A stretch of DNA of 7,253 bases, taken from positions 1 through 7,253 of the forward strand of contig DEAY01000043.1 of assembly GCA_002348345.1 (NCBI GenBank), written 5' to 3'. A model generated the notes under the pieces. That model was not told the DNA's origin and did no database searches. It saw nothing but the letters and a program-made list of their open reading frames with translations. This DNA is from Verrucomicrobia bacterium UBA2970. GTDB taxonomy: Bacteria > Verrucomicrobiota > Verrucomicrobiia > Limisphaerales > AAA164-E04. The translations under genes and the position numbers were made by a program. This document shows, piece by piece, positions 1-6,755 of the stretch (the stretch's first letter is position 1; each line of letters starts with the position of its first letter).

Positions 1-21
1 CGAGTCCCGGTGGGAGTACCA
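1..21 (+). tRNA. 3' end of a tRNA (partial, isotype unknown)
   Basis: The first 21 bases fit the end of a tRNA position by position. CGAGT reads as T-loop bases 56-60, CCCGG as the 3' side of the T stem (61-65), TGGGAGT as the 3' acceptor strand (66-72), A as the discriminator and CCA as an encoded tail. The rest of the gene, including the anticodon, lies before the window, so the isotype cannot be read. The matching 5' acceptor strand would be ACTCCCA or a G-U variant such as GCTCCCA. The match is to spacing and signature only, because the pairing partners are missing. Confidence is therefore moderate. Confidence 0.55.
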
Positions 22-301
22 CTCTTAAGTATTTTATAGTTAGTGATTTCTGTAAATCACTCTCTCGATTCTAGTTCACTCCCTTTGGCATGTTTCAGTC
101 CGTTTCGGCATGAATGACTTATTTCAAGGCATCCTTTTTAACTGACAAAAATGGAAATTCGGTGCTCTAAAAATACCTGGCGTCTTAACTATCCGATCGG
201 CTGATTCGCAAAAGAAGCTTTAAACAATTGAAGACCACATTCAAAGCGCCAGGCTTGTCATCCAGACCGACAACCAGGGACCCGTTTGAACTTGGCTGCG
301 G
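22..301. other. AT-rich intergenic region without a gene
   Basis: This stretch between the tRNA end and the stop codon of pabC has no open reading frame that looks coding on either strand. GC by hand count is about 41% overall and about 37% from 21 to 240, clearly lower than the adjoining gene (65% over its first 60 window bases). It holds an 8-bp perfect inverted repeat at 42-61 and a wider pair of 7-bp arms at 176-182 and 247-253. I see no integrase, insertion sequence or convincing terminator for pabC. It could be ordinary spacer, the scar of an element once inserted at the tRNA, or a region with an unannotated RNA. Confidence 0.6.
42..61. repeat. Perfect 8-bp inverted repeat after the tRNA end
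   Basis: The arms AGTGATTT (42-49) and AAATCACT (54-61) are perfect complements separated by CTGT, giving a stem-loop 20 bases after the tRNA CCA. Its place suits a tRNA transcript end or processing signal. The stem is AT-rich, however, and the bases after it (CTCTCGATTC) are not a T run, so it is not a standard intrinsic terminator. The repeat is seen directly; its role is unknown. Confidence 0.4.
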
Positions 302-1150
302 TCAAGGGAAGGGGGCCTGGTCGCAGCTGGTCTGGTAGGCTCCCTTCAAGTCCTCGACCCAGTGATGGGTTTCGAGGGCCTTATCGCCGATCATTGAAAT
401 TGCCACAATGCCCCAGACCGATTGCGTCAGAAAGACCACATCTGTTCGGATGAATTCGTTCCAGGTGACCGAGTGTTCTTTGATAGGAAGGGAGAGGGTG
501 TCGCAAAGGTCGAGAATGATTTTTCGGGTAATCCCGGGAAGGATCCCCGTCTTTAACGGCGGCGTCACGAGATGATCCCCATCGAGCCAAAAAAGGTTCC
601 CCGACGTGGTTTCCGTGACTAGCCCATCCTTGTTCAGAAAGACCACCTCATCAACGCCCTTGGCTTCGGCCTCGGTCTTGCCGAGAATTTGAAGTAGTTT
701 GTTTGATGTCTTGTGATGGTTGAGTAACCATTGCCTTGGCTGGGTCATGTCGCTTCGCGCGAGACGCCAGGCGGTTCCTTGTTCGGTGGCACCGGTCGGC
801 GTGGGATGAAGGGAGGCCATGACGGTTGGTTGCACCGCGCCTGCTGCGGAGTATCCTCGCTTCCCTCGCCCCCGCGTGACTTGAATTCTCAGGACCGCGT
901 CGGTCTTTGGAGACTGTTGGATGAGGTGTTGGGCAATCTCGGCCCACCGTTGGGGATCGGCGCGATACGGAATCGCCAGCGCCTGGAGACTGGTGTTCAA
1001 TCGATTGAGATGTTCCCGCCAGAACAAGGGCTTGTTATCGGCGATTCTCAACGTTTCGAAACAACCGTCTCCATAAAGAAACCCTCGGTCAAAGACCGAA
1101 ACGGATGCCTCGGCCTCCGCCACCCACGCATCGTTAAGGTAAACGTTCAT
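302..1150 (-). CDS. pabC: Aminodeoxychorismate lyase PabC (class IV PLP aminotransferase fold)
   Basis: The 282-residue product belongs to the class IV pyridoxal-phosphate enzymes. The N-terminal FDRGFLYGDGCFETLR block (20-35) is typical of the fold. Lys147 in HHKTSN is the expected Schiff-base lysine. ETTSGNLFWL (180-189) and GILPGITR (202-209) are the cofactor-phosphate and substrate loops. By family knowledge, PabC turns 4-amino-4-deoxychorismate into p-aminobenzoate and pyruvate for folate synthesis in the cytoplasm. Sequence alone cannot exclude a branched-chain or D-amino-acid transaminase, since the ETTSGN loop also occurs there. The gene follows pabB and overlaps it by 17 nt, which makes the lyase call much stronger and suggests translational coupling. 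No Shine-Dalgarno sequence is evident before this ATG, in keeping with coupling. Length is normal for the family. Confidence 0.85.
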   Translation of the reverse strand: MNVYLNDAWVAEAEASVSVFDRGFLYGDGCFETLRIADNKPLFWREHLNRLNTSLQALAIPYRADPQRWAEIAQHLIQQSPKTDAVLRIQVTRGRGKRGYSAAGAVQPTVMASLHPTPTGATEQGTAWRLARSDMTQPRQWLLNHHKTSNKLLQILGKTEAEAKGVDEVVFLNKDGLVTETTSGNLFWLDGDHLVTPPLKTGILPGITRKIILDLCDTLSLPIKEHSVTWNEFIRTDVVFLTQSVWGIVAISMIGDKALETHHWVEDLKGAYQTSCDQAPFP

Positions 1151-2624
1151 GATCGGCGACGCTGGACCTCGGCTTTCTCACTGCGGATCCGCCCGAGCGG
1201 GATTCGAGGGAGGATCCCCCGGGTTCACCGAGGGTGCCCAGAAAACCGGCTGCCTTGGCGAGGGTCTCTTCATACTCCGCGGCCGGATCGGAATCGGCCA
1301 CAATGCCCGCCCCGGAGTGGAAGTAAAGTTGGTCTCCAACCTGATAAGCCGTTCGAATGGCGATGTTCAGGTGCGACTCCTGGTTGAATCCAAGGTAGCC
1401 AATGGCGCCCGTGTAAGGGCCTCGTGCGATGGGCTCGAGTTCGTCGATGATTTGCATGGCCCGCAGCTTTGGCGTGCCGGTAATACTCCCTCCCGGAAAA
1501 CAGGCACTCATGGCTTGAACATGACTCAGTCCAGATTTCAAAGTGCCCTCGACGGTCGAGACGAGATGTTGGACTTGAGGAAAGCGCTCGAGACGGACGA
1601 GATCAGGTACGGTCACTGACCCAAATTCACAGATTCGACCCAGATCATTGCGAAGGAGATCGGTGATCATGACCAGCTCGGCTAGCTCCTTTGAACTCGA
1701 CTGCAGCTCAAACGCTAGTTGCGCGTCCCGCTGGGGGTTGGCCGAACGAGGCCGGGTACCCTTGATGGGTCGTGTACGGACGTGGCGACCGGACATCCGA
1801 AGGAACGATTCCGGCGAGGCCGAGGCGATGTGCAGCGGGTGGAACCCCAGGTAGGCGCCGTATGGCGCCGGGGAGATCTCCATGAAACTCCGATAAAACT
1901 GGAATAGATCTCCTGAAAACGGTAACTCGAGCCGTTGAGAAAGATTGATTTGGTAAACATCGCCGGCCCGGATGTATTCTTTGGCCCGTCGAATCTTGGA
2001 CTCAAACTCGTCCCGGGAGAGGTTCGACCGGAGGCCCTTAGCCTTCGACTGAGCCGGGGCACGGATGGCCGCGTCAACGCTGATCCGTGCGCTCAATTGA
2101 GATTTCCACCAGTCTAGTTTCTCCTCCGCCAGGCATGCAGATCGTGATCCGTCGGGGAGCATGCCGGTGGAGACCACGAAGCATTTGTTCAAACCATGGT
2201 CAAAGACGCAGAGGCTATCATAGCACCCCACGGCGAGATCCGGGGTTTCCGGATTTCGAAGGGCTTTCGATGCTAGTTTATGGGAGAGGGCGCGGTTGAG
2301 CTCGTAGCCCCAGTAGCCAAATATTCCTCCCAGGGGAAAGGGCTTGTCACATTCCTCGAGGAGTTCATAGGTCCTGGCGAGCTGATCCAACACGTGCCAC
2401 GGGTTTCCGTATCGAATGGTTTCATGACCCGTCTGGCGAAGGCGGCATTCACTGCCACGGGCTTCGAGGGACGCGAAGGGATTCGCCGAAACGAACGAAA
2501 ACCGGTCGGCACCCGATTGTCTCAGGGCGGAATGAAGCAGGATCGGGGACCGCTCCGTTGCGAGCCTTGCGACCAGGATCTCGGGCGTTTTCTCCGTTTC
2601 GACTTCCTCAATTAAGGTCCGCAT
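1134..2624 (-). CDS. pabB: Aminodeoxychorismate synthase component I PabB
   Basis: The 496-residue product is a chorismate-utilising enzyme of the PabB/TrpE family. The decisive motif is PIKGT (286-290): Lys288 is the nucleophile typical of PabB, where anthranilate synthase TrpE has PIAGT. Other family blocks follow in order: DLLRNDLGR (322-330), HLVSTVEG (353-360), FPGGSITGTPKLRAM (377-391 region), GPYTGAIGY (402-410), IAIRT (421-425) and a C-terminal GAGIVADSDP block (438-447). The enzyme aminates chorismate to 4-amino-4-deoxychorismate, with ammonia supplied by a PabA glutaminase that is not in this window. The last ~30 residues (from about 467) are a Gly/Ser/Arg-rich tail after the conserved core. 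The gene overlaps pabC downstream and lies 92 bp after the M16 peptidase gene. No clear ribosome binding site precedes the ATG. Confidence 0.93.
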   Translation of the reverse strand: MRTLIEEVETEKTPEILVARLATERSPILLHSALRQSGADRFSFVSANPFASLEARGSECRLRQTGHETIRYGNPWHVLDQLARTYELLEECDKPFPLGGIFGYWGYELNRALSHKLASKALRNPETPDLAVGCYDSLCVFDHGLNKCFVVSTGMLPDGSRSACLAEEKLDWWKSQLSARISVDAAIRAPAQSKAKGLRSNLSRDEFESKIRRAKEYIRAGDVYQINLSQRLELPFSGDLFQFYRSFMEISPAPYGAYLGFHPLHIASASPESFLRMSGRHVRTRPIKGTRPRSANPQRDAQLAFELQSSSKELAELVMITDLLRNDLGRICEFGSVTVPDLVRLERFPQVQHLVSTVEGTLKSGLSHVQAMSACFPGGSITGTPKLRAMQIIDELEPIARGPYTGAIGYLGFNQESHLNIAIRTAYQVGDQLYFHSGAGIVADSDPAAEYEETLAKAAGFLGTLGEPGGSSLESRSGGSAVRKPRSSVADHERLP

Positions 2625-2716
2625 AGATCAGGCGACCGCGCCCCGCGTTCTCAGCGGCGACCAAATCGACGGGCTCGATGAGATGGCATAGACATTAGGC
2701 CGGGGGCTTTTTGGAA

Positions 2717-4006
2717 TCAAGCCTTCGCCCTCGAGGCGGAAGCGAGAAACGCGGGGGACGGACGAACGGAGCTGGTCTTGGGCCCGACGACAACCAGTCG
2801 GGTGCGGGCACGATGGAAGAAATCAGAGGCCACTTGGCGGACTTCCTCCGGTTTGATGGCCCGGATCCGTTTCTTGATTTCGTCGACAGCCCGGATCCGA
2901 CCGAATCCCAGAATCTGCTCGCCGACCCAAATCATGTGGTTCTCGGTATTCTCGAGATGCAAATCAAGCTGACCAATGAGGTATTGGGCGGCCCGGTCCA
3001 CTTCATCCTCGGCTGGAACCACGTCGCGAAGTTTGCGAAGTTCGGCGTCAATCAAGGTCAGGGAGTGGTTTAGTTTTTCGGGATCAAGCCCCACCGTTAT
3101 CGTCAAGGTCCCGCCGTCATCGTAGTTGGAGAGACTACTGTAGACTGAATACGCCAGGCCATGGTCCTCCCGGAGTGCCTGAAAGAGCCGGGAACTCATA
3201 TTCTCCCCCAGTATGGTATTCAACGCTTGGAGCGCGAATTGTCGTGGATCGTGGCGAGAGCAGGTCTTGATGCTGATCGCCAATTGAGATTGTTCAACCC
3301 GCCTGGGGATAAACCGAAAGCGGAAGCGCTCGGGCTTCGTTTCAACTCGTTTAAACGTCGCCAATCGACCCTCGGGAAGGCGCCCGCCAAAAGGACGGGC
3401 CTGTTTCATAAACGAGCGATGATCGATTCCCCCTGCCGCGACCAGAAGGACATTGGCGGCGGTATAGTGTCGATTCCGGAACTGCTGGAGGCGTTTTCGA
3501 TTCATGCGCTTCAACGATGTCGTCGTTCCAGTAATCGAGCGGCCCAGAGGGTGATTCGGCCAGAGGATTTCGTTGACTCTCTCCAGCACCAATTGATGAG
3601 GCTGATCGAGATACATCGCATTCTCCTCAAGGATGACATCGCGCTCTTTTCTGAGGTCACCGGGCCGAAACTCGGCGTTGAGAAACATATCGAAAAGCAC
3701 ACCCAACAACTCGGGATAGTGTTCGGCCGAGGCTTTGGCGTAGTAACAGGTGTTTTCTTCCGCTGTGAAGGCATTAAGATAGCCCCCAAGACCCTCTACC
3801 TCCTCAGAAATCTGGCGCGCACTTCGTGTCGGCGTGCCCTTGAAGAGCATATGTTCGAGAAAGTGAGCCGCACCGTTCTCATCCAGCGTTTCGTGGCGCC
3901 CTCCCACCCCGACCCAAAGGCCCACGCAGACGCTGGCCATGTGGGGCAATTCAGCGGTTGCCACCCGCATTCCGTTCTTCAGTGTTGTCCGACGATACAT
4001 GGCCAT
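2717..4006 (-). CDS. M16B family zinc metallopeptidase (processing-peptidase-like)
   Basis: The 429-residue product is an insulinase-type (M16) peptidase. It carries the inverted zinc motif HFLEH at 48-52 (ligands His48 and His52, catalytic Glu51). The third ligand is probably Glu128 in VILEEN, 76 residues after His52, the spacing of mitochondrial processing peptidase beta subunits. The C-terminal half contains the paired-domain block SSRLFQALREDHGLAYSVYS (271-290). The N-terminus (MAMYRRTTLKNGMRV) shows no signal peptide, so I infer a cytoplasmic enzyme. Single-chain bacterial M16B proteins of this length usually work as dimers; the substrate is unknown. AGGGG lies about 10 nt before the ATG and GAGGAGG about 16 nt before it, the best ribosome binding candidates in the window. 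A second ATG two codons downstream (4000) is possible. Confidence 0.9.
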   Translation of the reverse strand: MAMYRRTTLKNGMRVATAELPHMASVCVGLWVGVGGRHETLDENGAAHFLEHMLFKGTPTRSARQISEEVEGLGGYLNAFTAEENTCYYAKASAEHYPELLGVLFDMFLNAEFRPGDLRKERDVILEENAMYLDQPHQLVLERVNEILWPNHPLGRSITGTTTSLKRMNRKRLQQFRNRHYTAANVLLVAAGGIDHRSFMKQARPFGGRLPEGRLATFKRVETKPERFRFRFIPRRVEQSQLAISIKTCSRHDPRQFALQALNTILGENMSSRLFQALREDHGLAYSVYSSLSNYDDGGTLTITVGLDPEKLNHSLTLIDAELRKLRDVVPAEDEVDRAAQYLIGQLDLHLENTENHMIWVGEQILGFGRIRAVDEIKKRIRAIKPEEVRQVASDFFHRARTRLVVVGPKTSSVRPSPAFLASASRAKA

Positions 4007-4089
4007 GTGGTGCGGGCCCCTGCCTCCTCGAGGTGGTGACCCATCCGTGCCCTTGAGCGCTCTCGATGAAACGAGGAATTTAGGGGTTA

Positions 4090-4767
4090 CTAAAAACTCG
4101 CCGGGACTTCCTCTTGCACGCCAACGCGCCGACGATACGCCAGGATGAGTTTCAACGCTTCCTCCGGCGTATCGACGATCTTGAAGAGTTTGAGATCATC
4201 GGGACTGATATACCCACCTGTCTTGAGCGTGGTCCGCATCCATTGAAGCAGACCTTTCCAGTATTTGGAGCCGAAAAGGATCATCGGAAAATGAGGAATA
4301 CGGTGCGTTTGCACGAGCGTGAGCACTTCAAAGAACTCATCCAAAGTGCCAAACCCTCCGGGCATGTATACAAACGCCATACTGTATTTCACGAGGCAAA
4401 CCTTGCGGGAGAAGAAATAATGAAAATTGATCGGGAGATTCGCATAGCGGTTTCCGGACTGCTCGAACGGAAGTTCGATGTTCAGCCCCACGGATTTGCC
4501 TTTGGCCTGGGCCGCCCCCTTGTTCGCGGCTTCCATGATGCCCGGGCCGCCTCCGGTGACGACTGCCATATCGTTCTTTGCCAGCAACTTGGCCAGAGCG
4601 ACCGTGGCCTTGTAATCTGGATCCCTGGGCCGAGTCCGTGCTGATCCAAAAACGGTCACCGCCGGGCCGATGTTGGAGAGCGCTTCGAATGAATCAACAA
4701 ACTCCGCCATGATGCGGAAGATCCGCCAAGGGTCCTCGTGGGTGAAGCCAACATTCTTGGTCGTCAT
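4090..4767 (-). CDS. LOG-family Rossmann-fold protein (TIGR00730 type)
   Basis: From the ATG at 4767 the product has 225 residues. It shows the LOG-family nucleotide-binding blocks GGGPGIMEAANKG (72-84) and PGGFGTLDE (136-144). Arg121 and Glu144 match the catalytic pair described for plant LOG. Relatives hydrolyse cytokinin ribotides or other nucleoside monophosphates to base plus ribose 5-phosphate; the substrate of this one is unknown. The frame stays open to an ATG at 4887 or 4926, which would give up to 278 residues. That extra stretch would overlap the start of the divergent rfaE2, is rich in Pro and Cys, and does not resemble the family, whereas EDPWRIFRIMAEFVDSFE near the short start does. 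No Shine-Dalgarno sequence supports either start. It is probably the first gene of the unit leading to the peptidase and pabBC. Confidence 0.88.
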   Translation of the reverse strand: MTTKNVGFTHEDPWRIFRIMAEFVDSFEALSNIGPAVTVFGSARTRPRDPDYKATVALAKLLAKNDMAVVTGGGPGIMEAANKGAAQAKGKSVGLNIELPFEQSGNRYANLPINFHYFFSRKVCLVKYSMAFVYMPGGFGTLDEFFEVLTLVQTHRIPHFPMILFGSKYWKGLLQWMRTTLKTGGYISPDDLKLFKIVDTPEEALKLILAYRRRVGVQEEVPASF

Positions 4768-4832
4768 GACCCGAAGAATAATCGGTTGGTTCCCTAGGGC
4801 ACAAGGCTGTATGCTTGGAAGCGGTGGAGGGT

Positions 4833-4852
4833 CGCATCGGAAATCCGAAGCG
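4833..4852. promoter_or_regulatory. Imperfect dyad between divergent genes
   Basis: CGC-A-TCGG at 4833-4840 and CCGA-A-GCG at 4845-4852 are mirror complements with one A/A mismatch, around a centre of AAAT. The dyad lies about 43 bp before the rfaE2 ATG and 65 bp before the preferred start of the LOG-family gene. It could be an operator for a dimeric regulator or a hairpin in the rfaE2 leader. No strong promoter hexamers are visible nearby, so the role is open. Confidence 0.3.
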
Positions 4853-4895
4853 CTCTGGTTTGCCCACACGCCCCCGAGGCGACTCATTTGATTCG

Positions 4896-5384
4896 ATGTT
4901 TCAAGCTGAAAAAAAACTCGTGCCACTGGACGACCTCAGCCACTGGCGAAAGGCCCTCCGGGAGGCGGATCGACACCTCGTCGTGACCAATGGTTGCTTC
5001 GATCTTCTCCATGTGGGTCATGTCCAATACCTTGAGCGTGCACGCAATCTCGGGGACGCCCTGCTCGTCGGGCTCAACGGGGATCAGAGTGTTCGCGAGC
5101 TCAAGGGTGAAGGACGTCCAATTAACCACGAACGAGACCGGGCCCTGGTTCTGGCCGGTTTGGGCTGTGTCGACGGCGTCTGTGTTTTTCCTGAGAAAAG
5201 GGCGGATCGGTTTCTGGGGCTGGCCCAGCCTGATCAATACGTTAAGGGGGGCGACTACACGATCGAGACGCTTGATGCCAAGGAGCGGGAGGTGGTGGAG
5301 GCCGGCGGCGGGAAGATCGTGATCCTCAGTTTGGTCCCCGGACAATCCACCACGGGCACCATTCATCGAATTGCCGGAGCCTGA
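4896..5384 (+). CDS. rfaE2: D-glycero-beta-D-manno-heptose 1-phosphate adenylyltransferase
   Basis: The 162-residue product is a cytidylyltransferase-fold enzyme of the RfaE2/HldE C-terminal type. TNGCFDLLHVGHVQYL (31-46) contains the nucleotide-binding HVGH (39-42). VKGGDY (116-121) and GQSTTGTI (149-156) are the other family blocks. By family knowledge it transfers AMP from ATP to heptose 1-phosphate, forming ADP-heptose for the inner core of LPS. In E. coli this domain is fused to a sugar kinase; here it stands alone, so the kinase (RfaE1/HldA type) must be encoded elsewhere. The ATG at 4896 was chosen because the family-like sequence starts just after it. The frame also has an ATG at 4815, but the extra 27 residues look non-coding. 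A weak GAGGCGA lies about 14 nt upstream. It is the only + strand gene here and converges on ptsH. Confidence 0.9.
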   Translation: MFQAEKKLVPLDDLSHWRKALREADRHLVVTNGCFDLLHVGHVQYLERARNLGDALLVGLNGDQSVRELKGEGRPINHERDRALVLAGLGCVDGVCVFPEKRADRFLGLAQPDQYVKGGDYTIETLDAKEREVVEAGGGKIVILSLVPGQSTTGTIHRIAGA

Positions 5385-5424
5385 GGCGAAAGAACGAGGC
5401 CGGAGTAGGGGGATCTTGGTGAAC

Positions 5425-5450
5425 CGGTTCTCAGGCGAACCGACATTCGG
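5425..5450. terminator. Overlapping small hairpins between convergent genes
   Basis: CGGTTC (5425-5430) pairs with GAACCG (5437-5442) over a six-base loop. CCGA (5440-5443) can instead pair with TCGG (5447-5450). A 10-bp palindrome GAACCGGTTC sits at 5421-5430. They lie between the stops of rfaE2 and ptsH, where a two-way terminator would be useful. There is no T run on either side, so this is only a weak candidate. Confidence 0.25.
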
Positions 5451-5471
5451 CTGGCGAGCAAGACGCCCGGG

Positions 5472-5762
5472 CTATTCCTCGTCGAATTTTCGAGCCACCA
5501 GATCACCAAGCTGATCGAGAACCGCTTCGGCATCGCTTCCCGAGGCTTCTACTTTGAGGACTGAGCCCGGTCCTGCGGCCAGCATCATGAGGCCCATAAT
5601 GCTCTTCCCGTTGATCCGTTCACCGTCTTTTTCCACATAGACGTCGGCGCTAAACTGGTTGGCAATCTTCACGAACAACGCGGCGGGGCGCGCGTGAATT
5701 CCGAGCTTATTGGCAACCGTGAACTCTCGAGTCATGATGGACGATTCGGTGGCTTCAGCCAT
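5472..5762 (-). CDS. ptsH: HPr phosphocarrier protein
   Basis: The product is a small HPr-domain protein. GIHARPA holds the histidine phosphorylated by PTS enzyme I, and NGKSIMGLMML holds the serine phosphorylated by HPr kinase. From the ATG at 5762 these are His23 and Ser54 of 96 residues. From the inner ATG at 5735 they are His14 and Ser45 of 87, close to the classic positions 15 and 46, so the inner start may be the true one. Neither start has a Shine-Dalgarno sequence. The gene lies 45 bp after hprK in the same direction (72 bp with the inner start). Both phosphorylation sites being intact points to a functional two-input switch. No enzyme I or sugar permease gene is in the window, so I infer a mainly regulatory role. 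Confidence 0.92.
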   Translation of the reverse strand: MAEATESSIMTREFTVANKLGIHARPAALFVKIANQFSADVYVEKDGERINGKSIMGLMMLAAGPGSVLKVEASGSDAEAVLDQLGDLVARKFDEE

Positions 5763-5807
5763 AAACGGCCGAGTTTGGCCAGATTGATCGAGAAAGCCAA
5801 CGCATTT

Positions 5808-6755
5808 CTAGCGGGCCTGACTAGTGGCCATTTTTGCGATGAGTCGGTCGTTTAGTTCTTTTGCCGGATTGTAGCCGGAGGATTTCAGCTTGGTTTGAAA
5901 GGCTGCCACTTCAATCAGTCGGGCCAAGTCGCGACCCGGACGAACCGGGATGGTGATGTGGGGAATCTTCACCCCCAGAATCTCGACAAACTCATCGTCC
6001 ATTCCAAGGCGGTCAATATCCTGGCCCTGTTCCCAAGGTTTGAGGCTGACCACGAGATTGACTTGTTTCTCCTGCCGGATGCTACGAACCCCGAACATCG
6101 CCGCGACATTAATGATTCCGATGCCACGCACCTCCATGTGATCCCGGGTGATCTCCATACTCGTACCCACCACGTAGTGATTGTCGATCAAGGAGACCTT
6201 GGTGATGTCGTCCGCCACCAGACTGTAACCCCGTTCGATGAGGGCGAGAACACACTCGGACTTTCCGATTCCGCTCTCGCCACGGATGATCACCCCCACG
6301 CCCAGGATATCCACCATGCTTCCGATTTCCGTACCTCTCGGGGCAAACATCAGTTCGAGGGCCAGCGTCGCCAAATTAATGAACTTCATAGTGATCAGCG
6401 GCGTTTTGAAGATGGGGACTCGGGCGTTCTCCGCCGCCGCCCGAAACGTTCGATCAGGGTTGAGGTTTCGCGAAAACACCACGCAGGGCATGCGATGAGA
6501 AAACAATTGGTCATAGCGCTCCAATCGTTCGGGCGGTTTGAGCGATTTGAGGTAGGTGGTTTCGGCGCTTCCAAGCGCCTGAATCCGTTTGCTGGCGAAG
6601 TAGCGGGTGAAACCGGCGATCGCCAGCCCCGGCCGATTAACGGTCGGCTCCCGAATCACCTTCTTTAGCCCCTCGGCGCCCGCGATCAGATTCAGCGCTA
6701 ATTCGCTGGCGTGGTCGGTGTAAAATTGCTCAACAGTGACGGCGGGTTGCTTCAT
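5808..6755 (-). CDS. hprK: HPr kinase/phosphorylase HprK
   Basis: The 315-residue product is a bifunctional HPr(Ser) kinase/phosphorylase, near the usual family length. The N-terminal domain spans about residues 1-130. The C-terminal catalytic domain has the P-loop GESGIGKSE (159-167), the acidic VADD (180-183) and the family signature MEVRGIGIINVAAMFG (207-222). By family knowledge it phosphorylates HPr on its serine with ATP or pyrophosphate and also reverses the reaction, in the cytoplasm. An oddity is EIGSMVDILGVG (143-154): the Firmicutes and proteobacterial enzymes I recall have HGxxVDxxGVG here, so a normally conserved histidine is replaced by Ile144. The gene starts 15 bp after the lptB stop and is followed by ptsH, its substrate gene, giving strong context. 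No clear ribosome binding site is visible. Confidence 0.93.
   Translation of the reverse strand: MKQPAVTVEQFYTDHASELALNLIAGAEGLKKVIREPTVNRPGLAIAGFTRYFASKRIQALGSAETTYLKSLKPPERLERYDQLFSHRMPCVVFSRNLNPDRTFRAAAENARVPIFKTPLITMKFINLATLALELMFAPRGTEIGSMVDILGVGVIIRGESGIGKSECVLALIERGYSLVADDITKVSLIDNHYVVGTSMEITRDHMEVRGIGIINVAAMFGVRSIRQEKQVNLVVSLKPWEQGQDIDRLGMDDEFVEILGVKIPHITIPVRPGRDLARLIEVAAFQTKLKSSGYNPAKELNDRLIAKMATSQAR

Noticed and set aside
142..171. CTGACA and TCTAAA spaced 18 bp apart, resembling a + strand promoter.
   Set aside because: The match is partial in AT-rich DNA where such hexamers are frequent, and no + strand gene follows.
731..1387. Long + strand reading frame opposite pabC and pabB (218 codons).
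   Set aside because: It lies antisense to two clearly recognised genes, spans their junction, and its protein is rich in Arg, Gly and Pro with no recognisable motif. It is a GC-driven shadow.
1134..2624. Anthranilate synthase TrpE as an alternative to PabB.
   Set aside because: The PIKGT lysine is diagnostic for PabB-type chemistry, and the downstream neighbour is a class IV lyase rather than trp genes.
2696..2713. GC-rich run followed by T's (AGGCCGGGGGCTTTTTGG) after the peptidase stop, resembling a terminator.
   Set aside because: The arms do not pair beyond two or three bases, and the T run is on the strand opposite to the direction of transcription.
3161..4039. Long + strand reading frame opposite the M16 peptidase (292 codons).
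   Set aside because: It is fully antisense to a gene with intact catalytic motifs and shows no domain; high GC makes long antisense frames common.
4768..4926. N-terminal extension of the LOG-family protein to an ATG at 4887 or 4926.
   Set aside because: It would overlap the start of divergent rfaE2, does not resemble the family, and leaves no room for promoters.
5895..6668. Long + strand reading frame opposite hprK (257 codons), rich in His, Asp and Arg.
   Set aside because: The composition is what antisense reading of hprK produces; no motif or ribosome binding site supports it.
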